DNA from: Microbacteriaceae bacterium VKM Ac-2855 | GTDB taxonomy: Bacteria; Actinomycetota; Actinomycetes; Actinomycetales; Microbacteriaceae | DNA: 64,000 nucleotides | Direction: 5' to 3' | Assembly (NCBI GenBank): GCA_013204985.1 | Contig: JABMLG010000007.1 | Location: 207,656-271,655, forward strand | In this document: one piece after another, positions 24,811-32,656 of the stretch | Numbering within the stretch: position 1 is the stretch's first letter | How the letters are laid out: the number at the start of each line of letters is the position of its first letter | Made by a program: the position numbers and the translations under genes | The notes under the pieces: model-generated | Databases searched by the model: none | Seen by the model: only the letters and a program-made list of their open reading frames with translations | What the model was told of the DNA's origin: nothing

Positions 24811-25439
24811 CCTTCCGGCACCGCCGGCCGTCGTGCCGCGATTCCGGCGACGATCGTGTCGACCGCCCACGCGAACGCCTCGTCGGGCGGGCTCAGGAAC
24901 GCGTCGTTCGCCGCGTCCGTGAGCGGGAAGCGCGCGACGTCGATGCGTCGGTGCCGCAGAGCGGCCGCATAGCGTTCCGGCGTCGCCGCGCGATGCTGCT
25001 CCTCGATGACGTGGCCGATCACGAAGGCGTACAGCGTCTGGAACGCCCGGAGCGCGTCCGTCACCGGGAAGCCCGCGCGCGTCAGCACCCGCAGCGGCAC
25101 CTCCATCGAGCCGATCGCGTCGTCGTCGGTGAGATACGTGCCCGAGAACAGCTTCGCTCCGTCTCGGTAGCGCAGCAGTACCGAGCGGATGCGGTCGGCC
25201 GTGTCGCGCAGGAACACCTGCCAGTCGGTCTCGGTCGTCTCGCCGACGACCAGCTCGCGCATGATCGCGGTCGCCATCTCGTCGCTCAGAGCCGCCATGT
25301 CGGGCACGTGGTAGTACAGCGCTCCGGCGCGGACGCCGAGGCGCTCCGCGAGGGCGCGCGCGGTGATCGCGGCCGTACCTCCCTCGGCCAGCAGCTCGAA
25401 CGCGGCGTCGACGATAGCGGCCCGACTCAGCTTCGCCAT
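24807..25439 (-). CDS. TetR family regulator with TetR-type C-terminal domain
   Basis: 210 residues. The helix-turn-helix domain contains IVDAAFELLAEGG, then ITARALAERLGVRAGALYYHV. The ligand domain resembles the tetracycline-repressor C-terminal group (ATAIMRELVVGETTE and LLRYRDGAKLFSGTYLTDD). The ATG is at 25439. Two palindromes in the 83-bp gap to the divergent oxidoreductase are probable binding sites, so it likely represses both its own gene pair and the oxidoreductase. Confidence 0.92.
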   Translation of the reverse strand: MAKLSRAAIVDAAFELLAEGGTAAITARALAERLGVRAGALYYHVPDMAALSDEMATAIMRELVVGETTETDWQVFLRDTADRIRSVLLRYRDGAKLFSGTYLTDDDAIGSMEVPLRVLTRAGFPVTDALRAFQTLYAFVIGHVIEEQHRAATPERYAAALRHRRIDVARFPLTDAANDAFLSPPDEAFAWAVDTIVAGIAARRPAVPEG

Positions 25440-25456
25440 GCACCCTCCTTGACTTT

Positions 25457-25506
25457 TGAACGACGTTCAGCCAGTGTAGCCGTGCGTTCACTTTGAACGA
25501 TGTTCA
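25457..25506. promoter_or_regulatory. Paired TetR operators
   Basis: TGAACGACGTTCA (25457-25469) and TGAACGATGTTCA (25494-25506) share TGAACGNNGTTCA symmetry and lie 37 bp apart between the divergent TetR and oxidoreductase starts. They overlap where both promoters must be, which fits joint repression. Confidence 0.75.
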
Positions 25507-25522
25507 AATGATTGGAGCCGCC

Positions 25523-26464
25523 ATGAAGGCCGCCGTTGTCACAGATTTCTCCCACAGCCCGAGCTACGCCGACTTCCGCGAACCGGAGGCGCCGGCCGGC
25601 TTCGTGCCGGTGCGGATGCTGGCGGCGGGGGTGCACCGGATCGTCCGCTCCCTGGCGGCCGGGGCCCACTACGGCTCGGGCGACGAGTTGCCGTTCGTGC
25701 CGGGCGTCGACGGCGTCGGCGAGCTCGCCGACGGTACCCGGGTCTACACGGGGGGATCGCCGGATCCGTTCGGCACGCTCGCCGAGCGCACGGTCGTGCC
25801 CGAGGGATTCGCCGTACCGGTGCCCGCCGAACTCGACAGCGCGACCGCGGCCGGCATCGTGAATCCGGCGATGTCGTCGTGGCTTCCGCTCGCCGGCCGT
25901 GCGCAGCTGCGGCCGGGTCAGACGGTGTTGGTGCTCGGCGCGACCGGTGCCTCCGGCTCGCTCGCCGTGCAGATCGCGTTGCACCTGGGTGCCGGCCGGG
26001 TGATCGCCGCCGGCCGCAACGCCGAAGTGCTGACGGGCCTCGCCGACGACCCGCGCGTCGTGAGCGTGACCGTCGACGAACAGCTGACCGCGAGAATCCG
26101 CGCGGCCGCGCCGGAGGGGATCGACGTGGTGCTCGACTACCTCTGGGGCCCGGTGGCGGAGGCGGCGCTGGAGGCGCTGCGTCGCAACGGCTTGAGCCAT
26201 ACCGCCGCGCGCACCAGCTACGTGCAGATCGGAGCCCTCGCGGGTGCACGGGTGGGGCTGGACGCGGCGCTGCTGCGCTCCTCCAACGTCACCGTCTTCG
26301 GCAGCGGAGCGGGATCGATCGAACCCAGGCTGCTGCTCGCGGAGGTGCCGAAGATCCTGGCGCTCGCCGCATCCGGAGGCATCCGCCTCGACGTGCGCGC
26401 AGTGCCGCTCGCGGAGGTGGCGACGCAGTGGGCGTCCACCGACCGGCTCGTCTTCGTGCCCTGA
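25523..26464 (+). CDS. Quinone oxidoreductase-type dehydrogenase (MDR family)
   Basis: 313 residues. N-terminal catalytic part with FVPGVDGVGELADGTRVY; Rossmann part with LVLGATGASGSLAVQIALHL, an AxGxxG-type NADPH loop of zinc-free MDR enzymes. The ATG at 25523 follows GGAGCCGCC; an ATG at 25508 and a longer frame exist but would cover the operator. It probably detoxifies the same compound sensed by the divergent TetR regulator. Confidence 0.9.
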   Translation: MKAAVVTDFSHSPSYADFREPEAPAGFVPVRMLAAGVHRIVRSLAAGAHYGSGDELPFVPGVDGVGELADGTRVYTGGSPDPFGTLAERTVVPEGFAVPVPAELDSATAAGIVNPAMSSWLPLAGRAQLRPGQTVLVLGATGASGSLAVQIALHLGAGRVIAAGRNAEVLTGLADDPRVVSVTVDEQLTARIRAAAPEGIDVVLDYLWGPVAEAALEALRRNGLSHTAARTSYVQIGALAGARVGLDAALLRSSNVTVFGSGAGSIEPRLLLAEVPKILALAASGGIRLDVRAVPLAEVATQWASTDRLVFVP

Positions 26465-26567
26465 CTCCCGTACTTCCCCGGGAGTAGGGCCGAACCATCC
26501 GCCTGGCCGACGACCCCACGGCCCGCGTCGACCAGTCTGGAAGCGTCCCCAAACCCGAGGAGCAATC

Positions 26568-27275
26568 GTGCCCGCACCCGTTCTGGCCGCCCGCGACGTC
26601 ACCAAGACGTACGGCCGCGGCAGCAACCGCTTGGACGCCCTCAAGGGCGTCTCGTTCGAGATCGGAGCGGGGGAGTCGCTGGCGATCGTCGGCAAGAGCG
26701 GATCCGGCAAGTCGACGCTGATGCATCTGCTGGCGCTGCTGGACGAGCCCTCGACCGGCACCATCGAACTGCACGGCCGCGACACCGCCACCCTGCGCGC
26801 GACCGAGCTGAACCGCACCCGCAACGCGACCTTCGGCTTCGTGTTCCAGCAGTTCTTCCTCACCCCGAACGCGAGCGTGCTCGAGAACGTCACCCTGCCG
26901 CTGATGATCGCGGGTGTGCCGGCGCGCGAGCGCCGAAAGCGGGGGATGGCGGCGCTGGAGCAGTTGCAGCTGGCCGACAAGGCGAAGAACACCGCCACGG
27001 CCCTCAGCGGGGGTCAGAAGCAGCGCGCGGTGATCGCGCGTGCCCTCGTGAACGATCCATCGGTGATCTTCGCGGACGAGCCGACGGGCAACCTCGACAC
27101 CACCACGGGCCGGGTCGTCGAAGACATCCTCTTCGGCCTCCAGCGCGAGCACGGGATCACTCTCGTCGTGGTCACCCACGATCCCGATCTCGCGGCGCGC
27201 TGCGACCGTGAGCTGCACGTCCGCGACGGGCTCGAGGATGTACGCGCCGGCCGCCACGCGGTGGTGACCGCGTGA
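26568..27275 (+). CDS. MacB/LolD-type ABC transporter ATP-binding protein
   Basis: 235 residues. Walker A GKSGSGKSTLMHLLALLD, Q-loop FVFQQFFLTPN, signature ALSGGQKQRAVIARALV, Walker B VIFADEPTGNLD and the switch VVTHDPDLA all match MacB/LolD ATPases. The GTG at 26568 has GAGGAGCAATC before it. It overlaps the permease gene as GTGA, forming a two-gene exporter of the macrolide-export/lipoprotein-release class. No kinase or regulator is adjacent, unlike the paralogue at 38824-41038. Confidence 0.95.
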   Translation: MPAPVLAARDVTKTYGRGSNRLDALKGVSFEIGAGESLAIVGKSGSGKSTLMHLLALLDEPSTGTIELHGRDTATLRATELNRTRNATFGFVFQQFFLTPNASVLENVTLPLMIAGVPARERRKRGMAALEQLQLADKAKNTATALSGGQKQRAVIARALVNDPSVIFADEPTGNLDTTTGRVVEDILFGLQREHGITLVVVTHDPDLAARCDRELHVRDGLEDVRAGRHAVVTA

Positions 27276-28588
27276 GCGCCACCACCATGCGGGCCGTCGA
27301 CATCGTCCGCAGTGCGGTCGCGAACACGTTCCGCAGCAGGCTGCGCACCACGCTCACCGTGCTGGCGATCTTCATCGGCGCGTTCACCCTCACCATCACC
27401 AGCGCGATCGGCGCGGGCGTCTCGAACTACATCGACACCCAGGTGGCGGCCGTCGGTGAGAGCGGCATGATCACGGTGACCAAGGCCAGCACCGCGACGT
27501 CGACCGATGGCGGACCAGCCGAATACGATGCCTCCTCCGCCACGACCACCGCCGTCGGCGGCCCGAACGGAGGCGGAGCCCCCGGGGCCACGGTCTCGGC
27601 GCTGACGGATGCGGACATCGCCACGATCGAGGCCCTGCCCGGTGTCGAGAGCGTCGAGGCGTCGGCTCGGATCAGCCCGCAGTACATCCAGGCGGAGGGC
27701 AGCAAGCAGTTCGTGCTCTCGCTCAACGCCTTCGCCGGCTTCTCGAAGGCCGACCTCGCCGCGGGAGCGCAGCTCTCCGACGCGGCCGATCCGCAGATCC
27801 TGCTGCCCGACTCCTACGTCGACAGCCTGGGCTTCGCGGACCCCTCCGCCGCCGTCGGTCAGACGCTGACGATCGGCATCGCCGACTACCTCGGGGCGGA
27901 GCACACCGTGACCGCCACCGTCGCGGGCGTGCAGAACACCACCCTGCTCGCCACGGGCGCCAGCGTGAACCAGGCGTTGTCGGATGCGCTGGTCACCGCG
28001 CAGGACACGGGCCGGCCAGCGACGCTCGCCGCCAGCTACCGTTCCGCGACCGCTCAGATCGGCACCGCATCCGCCGCCGAGATCGACACCATCAAGGGCG
28101 AGCTGGCGGATGCGGGCTACAGCGGTCAGACCGTCGCCGACCAGCTCGGCACGTTCCAGACGGTGGTGAGCGGCATCGTCGGCGTGCTCAACGCCTTCGC
28201 CGTGATCGCGCTGCTTGCCGCGAGCTTCGGCATCATCAACACGCTGCTGATGAGTGTGCAGGAGCGCACCCGCGAGATCGGCCTGATGAAGGCGATGGGG
28301 CTCGGCGGCGGCAGGATCTTCTCGCTGTTCTCGCTCGAGGCCGTCTTCATCGGCTTCCTCGGCAGCGCGATCGGCGCGGCCGTCGCGGCGGGCCTGGGCA
28401 CGATCGTCAGTAGCGTCCTGGCCGACGGGGTGCTCTCGACGCTGCCGGGATTGCAGATCATGACCTTCGAGCCGGGCTCGATCCTGGTCATCCTGCTGAT
28501 CGTGATGGGCATCGCGTTCCTCGCGGGAACGCTGCCCGCCTCGCGCGCATCGCGCCAGAACCCGATCGACGCCCTGCGCTACGAGTAG
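27272..28588 (+). CDS. MacB-type ABC transporter permease (FtsX domain)
   Basis: 438 residues. One membrane helix near the N-terminus (TVLAIFIGAFTLTITSAIGAG), a large outer MacB_PCD domain of about 240 residues, and three C-terminal helices (ALLAASFGIINTLLMSVQE, FIGFLGSAIGAAVAAGLG, ILLIVMGIAFLAGTLPA) with the FtsX motif RTREIGLMKAMG between them. The family couples ATP hydrolysis to mechanical work in the outer domain. It is the partner of the ATPase just upstream. Confidence 0.94.
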   Translation: MSATTMRAVDIVRSAVANTFRSRLRTTLTVLAIFIGAFTLTITSAIGAGVSNYIDTQVAAVGESGMITVTKASTATSTDGGPAEYDASSATTTAVGGPNGGGAPGATVSALTDADIATIEALPGVESVEASARISPQYIQAEGSKQFVLSLNAFAGFSKADLAAGAQLSDAADPQILLPDSYVDSLGFADPSAAVGQTLTIGIADYLGAEHTVTATVAGVQNTTLLATGASVNQALSDALVTAQDTGRPATLAASYRSATAQIGTASAAEIDTIKGELADAGYSGQTVADQLGTFQTVVSGIVGVLNAFAVIALLAASFGIINTLLMSVQERTREIGLMKAMGLGGGRIFSLFSLEAVFIGFLGSAIGAAVAAGLGTIVSSVLADGVLSTLPGLQIMTFEPGSILVILLIVMGIAFLAGTLPASRASRQNPIDALRYE

Positions 28589-28612
28589 GCGCGCGTGCCG
28601 GCGCGGTGCCTC

Positions 28613-28678
28613 GTGTCGGGTCGGACCAACGTGTCGGGTCGGACCAATGCGTCGGGTGGGACCAACGTGTCGGGTGGA
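28613..28678. repeat. Tandem repeat, 18-bp unit, about 3.7 copies
   Basis: Units start at 28613, 28631, 28649 and 28667 (GTGTCGGGTCGGACCAAC and variants). They fill the gap between the ABC permease end and the convergent gene. The period is a multiple of three, but no start or gene-like context is present. Confidence 0.9.
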
Positions 28679-28679
28679 T

Positions 28680-29027
28680 TCAGTACCGGCCGCCGAAGAA
28701 CACCTGCACCTCGCGCACGAGCCCGTCCTGCACGGTGATGAACTCGGCGTTGCGGTACGTCTCGCCGCCGCCGAGTGTGTACTCGTAGAGCAGGAAGACG
28801 CCGCGGCCGACGTCCTCGAGCTCGAGGATCGTCTGGGCAGCGAAGTGGTCGGCCGTCGGGAAGCAGGTGACGAGGTACTCGGCCTTGTCGAGGTGCGCGT
28901 CGTTCGGACTGGTGAAGACGAAGTCCGCAGCCATCAGCGCGCTCGCGCGCGCCTCATCCTGCAGTCGGTACGCATCCATGAACGCGTGCACGACCCGCAC
29001 CGGCAGACGATCGTCGAGGGCTCCCAT
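28680..29027 (-). CDS. SnoaL/NTF2-like protein
   Basis: 115 residues. The pattern VVHAFMDAYRLQDEARASALMAADFVFTSP... FITVQDGLVREVQVFFGG fits the NTF2-like/SnoaL cone fold used by small isomerases, hydrolases and ligand-binding proteins. No catalytic site can be assigned. ATG at 29027 is 6 nt from TAGGCT, a leaderless start. Confidence 0.8.
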   Translation of the reverse strand: MGALDDRLPVRVVHAFMDAYRLQDEARASALMAADFVFTSPNDAHLDKAEYLVTCFPTADHFAAQTILELEDVGRGVFLLYEYTLGGGETYRNAEFITVQDGLVREVQVFFGGRY

Positions 29028-29098
29028 GCCGGCAGCCTACGACCGCAGGCACCGGATGTTCACGGCCGCACCCCGGATAGCACGCCTATGCTTCGAGC

Positions 29099-29833
29099 AT
29101 GACGGATGAGACGTGGACCCTGGCCGGTTTCGAGGTGCCCATGCACGTGGCGCTTCCCGAAACGGAGTCGGGCGAGAGCGAGCCCGGACCGGCGATCATC
29201 GTGATCCACGAGGTCTGGGGGCTCGACGGCCACATCCGCTCGGTCGTCGACCGCTACGCCGCCGAGGGCTACCGGGCATTCGGCCCCGAGCTGCTCCTCG
29301 GCTCCGGGATCCTCGAGGAGCTCACGGAGCAGCAGCGCGACGCCTACGACCACCCGATCCGCCGGCTCACGAAGCAGGTGGAGTTCCGCACCTTCTTCGC
29401 GCCGGTCTTCGCGCCCGAGTTCACCGAGCGGACGATCGCGGAGCTTCGAGCGCTCGTCGATCGGGTGCTCGAGCGCGACGACGTGACCAGCGTCTCGGTC
29501 ACCGGCTTCTGCTACGGCGGCAGCATGACCTGGGCGCTCGCCGTCGCGGACCCGCGTCTGGCCGCAGCCGTGCCGTTCTACGGCCACAACACCTTCAGCG
29601 CCGAGGAGCTCGCGGGCGTGAAGACCCCGGTCCTCGCCTTCTACGGCGCCGAAGACGCGCCGCTCGTCGCGCAGCTGCCCGGCATCCGTGAGGCTCTGCC
29701 GGACGCCGACACGGTCGTGTATCCCGACGCCGGCCACGCCTTCTTCAACGAGTCGAACGAGCAGAGCTACCGCCCGGGCGCCGCGCAGGACTCCTGGGCC
29801 CGCACGCTCGCCTTCCTCGCCCAGCACGCCTGA
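29099..29833 (+). CDS. Dienelactone hydrolase family protein
   Basis: 244 residues. The DLH signatures are IVIHEVWGLDGHIRSVVDRY near the start, the cysteine nucleophile in VTGFCYGGSMTWALA, the acid region LAFYGAEDAPLV, and the His in YPDAGHAFFNE, giving a Cys-Asp-His triad. The physiological substrate may be a lactone or ester, not necessarily a dienelactone. The ATG follows TATGCT by 6 nt. It is divergent from the NTF2-like gene, 71 bp away. Confidence 0.93.
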   Translation: MTDETWTLAGFEVPMHVALPETESGESEPGPAIIVIHEVWGLDGHIRSVVDRYAAEGYRAFGPELLLGSGILEELTEQQRDAYDHPIRRLTKQVEFRTFFAPVFAPEFTERTIAELRALVDRVLERDDVTSVSVTGFCYGGSMTWALAVADPRLAAAVPFYGHNTFSAEELAGVKTPVLAFYGAEDAPLVAQLPGIREALPDADTVVYPDAGHAFFNESNEQSYRPGAAQDSWARTLAFLAQHA

Positions 29834-29877
29834 CCCGCCTCCCGGCCGTGCCCGCGTCCGGCCGGCCGCCCCCATCC

Positions 29878-29950
29878 TGCGAGGGACCCCTCCTGTGCGC
29901 GTCGGACCCCCTCCGGGCGGGTCCCGCGTGCACAGGAGGGGTCCCTCGCA
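29878..29950. repeat. 73-bp palindromic repeat, copy 2 of 3
   Basis: The outer 21 bases of each arm are perfectly complementary; the centre is imperfect. It is at a convergent junction (29833 plus, 29962 minus). It has the same length and identical first 32 bases as copies at 3365 and 43618. Confidence 0.9.
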
Positions 29951-29961
29951 AGAAGGCGCGG

Positions 29962-30573
29962 TCAGGGGGCGCCGCGCCAGCGGGCGAGGGTGAGCTCGAA
30001 GACGGGGCGGAACATGGCGCCGAGGTCGAGGGCGGGGTCGGCGATCCACTGCAGTTCGAGGCCGTCCATCACCGCGAAGAGCAGCCGTGCCTCGAGCAGG
30101 CACTCCGCATCCGTCATCGGCCGCACGTCGCCGTCGCGGACGGCCGCGCGGAGGGCGTCGGTCGCTTCGCCGACGATGCGGGCGTAGCGGGCCGCGACCC
30201 AGTCGCGTGCCGGATGCTCGGGGTCGGAGGCCTCGGTGCACAGCGTGAGGAACAGCTCGATGATGCCGGGATGCTCGCGGTGGCGGTCCATCAGGCCCGG
30301 GAAGAGATCGAAATAGACGAGTCCGACCGGCGCCCCCTGATCGGACGATTCGGCCGCGTCCCACGCCTCCAGCACCGCCATGAGCAGGTGCTCCTTGTCG
30401 GTGAAATGCCGGAGGAGGGCCGCGGGCGTCACGCCGACGGCGCGAGCGATCTCACGCATCGAGGCGTTCGCGTAGCCGCGCCGGGCGAAGACCGTCGACG
30501 CCGCCTCGAGGATCTGCTGCTTGCGCCGGATCCCGTTCGCATAGGGTCCACGAGCAGTGGGCAGCGATGTCAT
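29962..30573 (-). CDS. TetR family regulator (paralogue A)
   Basis: 203 residues starting MTSLPTARGPYANGIRRK. The HTH is ILEAASTVFARRGY, then MREIARAVGVTPAALLRHF. The ligand domain shares a long conserved stretch with the neighbouring regulator (LFLTLCTEASDPEHPARDW). The ATG at 30573 follows GGGAGCGTC. It lies 67 bp downstream of paralogue B and is probably co-transcribed with it. The palindrome near 31436-31461 is the nearest likely target. Confidence 0.93.
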   Translation of the reverse strand: MTSLPTARGPYANGIRRKQQILEAASTVFARRGYANASMREIARAVGVTPAALLRHFTDKEHLLMAVLEAWDAAESSDQGAPVGLVYFDLFPGLMDRHREHPGIIELFLTLCTEASDPEHPARDWVAARYARIVGEATDALRAAVRDGDVRPMTDAECLLEARLLFAVMDGLELQWIADPALDLGAMFRPVFELTLARWRGAP

Positions 30574-30640
30574 GACGCTCCCTCGGTCGACGGAGCCTCC
30601 ATTCTGCCAGGGCGGCGGGAGAGGTGACCGACCACGATCG

Positions 30641-31318
30641 TCAGCGCTCCAGAGGCGGGAGGATGCTGCGCGTTCCGTCATCCACCGTGCGCCAGATCTC
30701 CTCGTCGACGCCCCAACGCTGCAAGGTGATCGAGAAGGACCGCTCGAACTCGCTGACCAGATCGAGCGTGCCGTCCGCCATCCACTGCAACTCGAGACCG
30801 TCCATCATCGCGTAGAGCGCCCGCACCTCCGTCTCGGCATTCTGAGCCGGCATCGGTCGTGTCAGCCCCGCACGGCCGGCCTCCTGCAACTGGTGCACCC
30901 CGTCGCGCACGATGCTCGCGTACCGCGCCGCGACCCAGTCCCGCGCCGGATGCTCGGGGTCGGACGCCTCGGTGCACAGCGTCAAGAAGAGTTCGATGAG
31001 TCCGGGATGCTCGACGTGGTACCGCATCAGGGCCGGAAAGGTCAGGAAGTAGTCCAGCGCCTGCCCCATCGACGTGCGGATGCCCAGATCGTGCGTGCCC
31101 TGATCCCACCGGTCCAACACCGCGATCAGCAGATCCTCTTTGCTGTCGAAGTGCCGCAGCAGCGCCGCCGTCGTGACGCCGACCGCATCCGCGATCTCAC
31201 GCAGGGAGGCGGTCGCGTAGCCGCGTCGAGCGAAGATCGCCCAGGCCGCGTCGACGATCTGCGCCTTGCGCCGCACACCGGTGCGATACGGCCCGCGGGG
31301 ATTGGTGGTCGTCGTCAT
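30641..31318 (-). CDS. TetR family regulator (paralogue B)
   Basis: 225 residues starting MTTTTNPRGPYRTGVRRKAQ. HTH: IVDAAWAIFARRGY, then LREIADAVGVTTAALLRHF. It shares the LFLTLCTEASDPEHPARDW block with paralogue A and has about 20 extra C-terminal residues. The ATG at 31318 follows GAGGAGGGGCG. It is divergent from the Gfo/Idh/MocA-ABC sugar operon and probably represses it by binding the 26-bp palindrome around 31449. Related TetR proteins in actinobacteria regulate carbohydrate uptake. Confidence 0.93.
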   Translation of the reverse strand: MTTTTNPRGPYRTGVRRKAQIVDAAWAIFARRGYATASLREIADAVGVTTAALLRHFDSKEDLLIAVLDRWDQGTHDLGIRTSMGQALDYFLTFPALMRYHVEHPGLIELFLTLCTEASDPEHPARDWVAARYASIVRDGVHQLQEAGRAGLTRPMPAQNAETEVRALYAMMDGLELQWMADGTLDLVSEFERSFSITLQRWGVDEEIWRTVDDGTRSILPPLER

Positions 31319-31416
31319 CGCCCCTCCTCGGGTCGTCACCGAGGAGGATTCGGCCCCCATCGGCCTGCGCGCGGCGGCGTCGGACGAACCGGATGGATTC
31401 GATTTCATAACGCCTC

Positions 31417-31461
31417 TTGCGCAAATGCTACCCCGCGTTTACATTTGGCGAAACGTAAACG
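31417..31461 (+). promoter_or_regulatory. Promoter with embedded operator palindrome for the sugar-uptake operon
   Basis: TTGCGC at 31417-31422 and TACATT at 31440-31445 are 17 bp apart. The 26-bp inverted repeat 31436-31461 (arms CGTTTAC and GTAAACG, inner TTT/AAA also symmetric) covers the -10, so a bound repressor would block polymerase. The divergent TetR paralogues are the obvious candidates. The stretch is AT-rich against the surroundings. Confidence 0.7.
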
Positions 31462-31526
31462 GAGAGCAACTTTTCACCCCGAGGCTCCCCGGTTTCCCCG
31501 CTTCTTTCAACGACGAAGGATGTTCG

Positions 31527-31619
31527 ATGTCGGCTGTGCCCACATACTTCGCGGCTGCTCCGCGATCGCGGTCCCCGCACCCCCGTTCCAGCTCCCGTCC
31601 CTCCGGATCCGTCGCGTGA
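31527..31619 (+). CDS. Short leader ORF (30 codons) coupled to the dehydrogenase gene
   Basis: An ATG follows AAGGA by six bases and opens a 30-codon frame (starting MSAVPTYFAAAP, Ser/Arg/Pro-rich) that stops at a TGA overlapping the GTG of the dehydrogenase as GTGA. The dehydrogenase itself lacks a ribosome binding site. The arrangement repeats the one at 16732-16836. A longer in-frame dehydrogenase start (ATG 31520) is possible, which would make this ORF an accident; that alternative adds 32 residues unlike the family. Confidence 0.45.
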   Translation: MSAVPTYFAAAPRSRSPHPRSSSRPSGSVA

Positions 31620-32656
31620 TCGGCGTCGGGATCCTCGGCGCCGGCCCCGTCACCCAGGCGATCCACCTGCCGACGCTGGCCCGTCTCACGGAGCTCTTCA
31701 CGGTCGCGCGGATCATGGACATCAGCCCGGTCGTCGCCGAGCAGGTCGCCGCTCGTGTCGGCGCCGCGTGGACGACGAGCCTGGACGAGCTGCTGGCCGA
31801 TCCGGCCGTCGAGGTCGTCGCGATCTGCTCGCCCCACCCGTTCCACGCCGCGCAGGTCATCGCCGCCTGTCGAGCGGGTAAGAAGGCCGTCCTCTGCGAG
31901 AAGCCGTTCGCCATGACGGGCGAGGAGGCGGAGCAGATCGCGGCCGTCTCCGCCGAGACCGGCGTGCCGATCCTGGTCGGAGCGATGCACGCCTACGACC
32001 CGGGATGGCTCGCCGTCGCCGACCACGTCCCGAGCGGATCCGTGCACACGATCCAGTCCTCGATCGTGCTGCCGCCGAATCCGCGCTTCGAAGACTTCGC
32101 GACCGAGGTCGAGGGGCGTCCCGAGCCGCCGGCCGCTCCCGACCGCAACGATCCCGAGGTGCTCGCCAACATGATCACCGGTGGAGTGATGGGTCTCGCG
32201 ATCCATGACCTTCCCCTGATCCGCAGCCTGATCGGCGCCGACTGGCACGGGGTCGAGGTGCTGGACGCGTCGCTGCTGCAGCCGTTCGGCTACCTCATCG
32301 AGCTGCGCATCGGCGCGGTGCACGTCGAGCTGCACGCGGTGATGAGCGGCAACTGGTCGCCGAACTGGCGGCTGACCGCTTTCGGCGACGACACGATCGC
32401 CGAGGTCGAGTTCACCCCGTCCTACGTGCAGGCGGGATCCGCGAGCGGATCCGTCGCCACGGCGACGAGCGAGACCCGCTTCGCCCCCGCCGATCACAAC
32501 GGCTACGAGGGCGAGTGGCGCGAGATCGCTCTCGTCGTCGGGGGAGCGAAGCCGCGGCTGGCGGCCTCCGTGCTGATCGACGACCTCCGCTTCGCGCTGG
32601 ACATCGCCGACAAGGCCGCCGCGTTCATACGCACCTCGCTGGCGGTGGACGCATGA
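31616..32656 (+). CDS. Gfo/Idh/MocA family oxidoreductase
   Basis: 346 residues from GTG 31616 (MIGVGILGAGPVTQAIHLP). Rossmann motif GILGAGPVTQAIHLPTL; signature CEKPFAMTGEEAEQIAAV; conserved GVMGLAIHDLPLIRSLIGA replaces the usual GGxxxDxGxHxxD helix, retaining the Asp/His pair. It is probably a sugar dehydrogenase. It overlaps the next gene (ATGA at 32653) and heads an ABC sugar-import operon, suggesting it acts on the imported sugar. Confidence 0.9.
   Translation: MIGVGILGAGPVTQAIHLPTLARLTELFTVARIMDISPVVAEQVAARVGAAWTTSLDELLADPAVEVVAICSPHPFHAAQVIAACRAGKKAVLCEKPFAMTGEEAEQIAAVSAETGVPILVGAMHAYDPGWLAVADHVPSGSVHTIQSSIVLPPNPRFEDFATEVEGRPEPPAAPDRNDPEVLANMITGGVMGLAIHDLPLIRSLIGADWHGVEVLDASLLQPFGYLIELRIGAVHVELHAVMSGNWSPNWRLTAFGDDTIAEVEFTPSYVQAGSASGSVATATSETRFAPADHNGYEGEWREIALVVGGAKPRLAASVLIDDLRFALDIADKAAAFIRTSLAVDA

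Noticed and set aside
31520..31616. Dehydrogenase start at ATG 31520
   Set aside because: It would add 32 residues (starting MFDVGCAHILRG) with no resemblance to the N-terminus of the family and without a proper ribosome binding spacing; kept as a stated alternative only.
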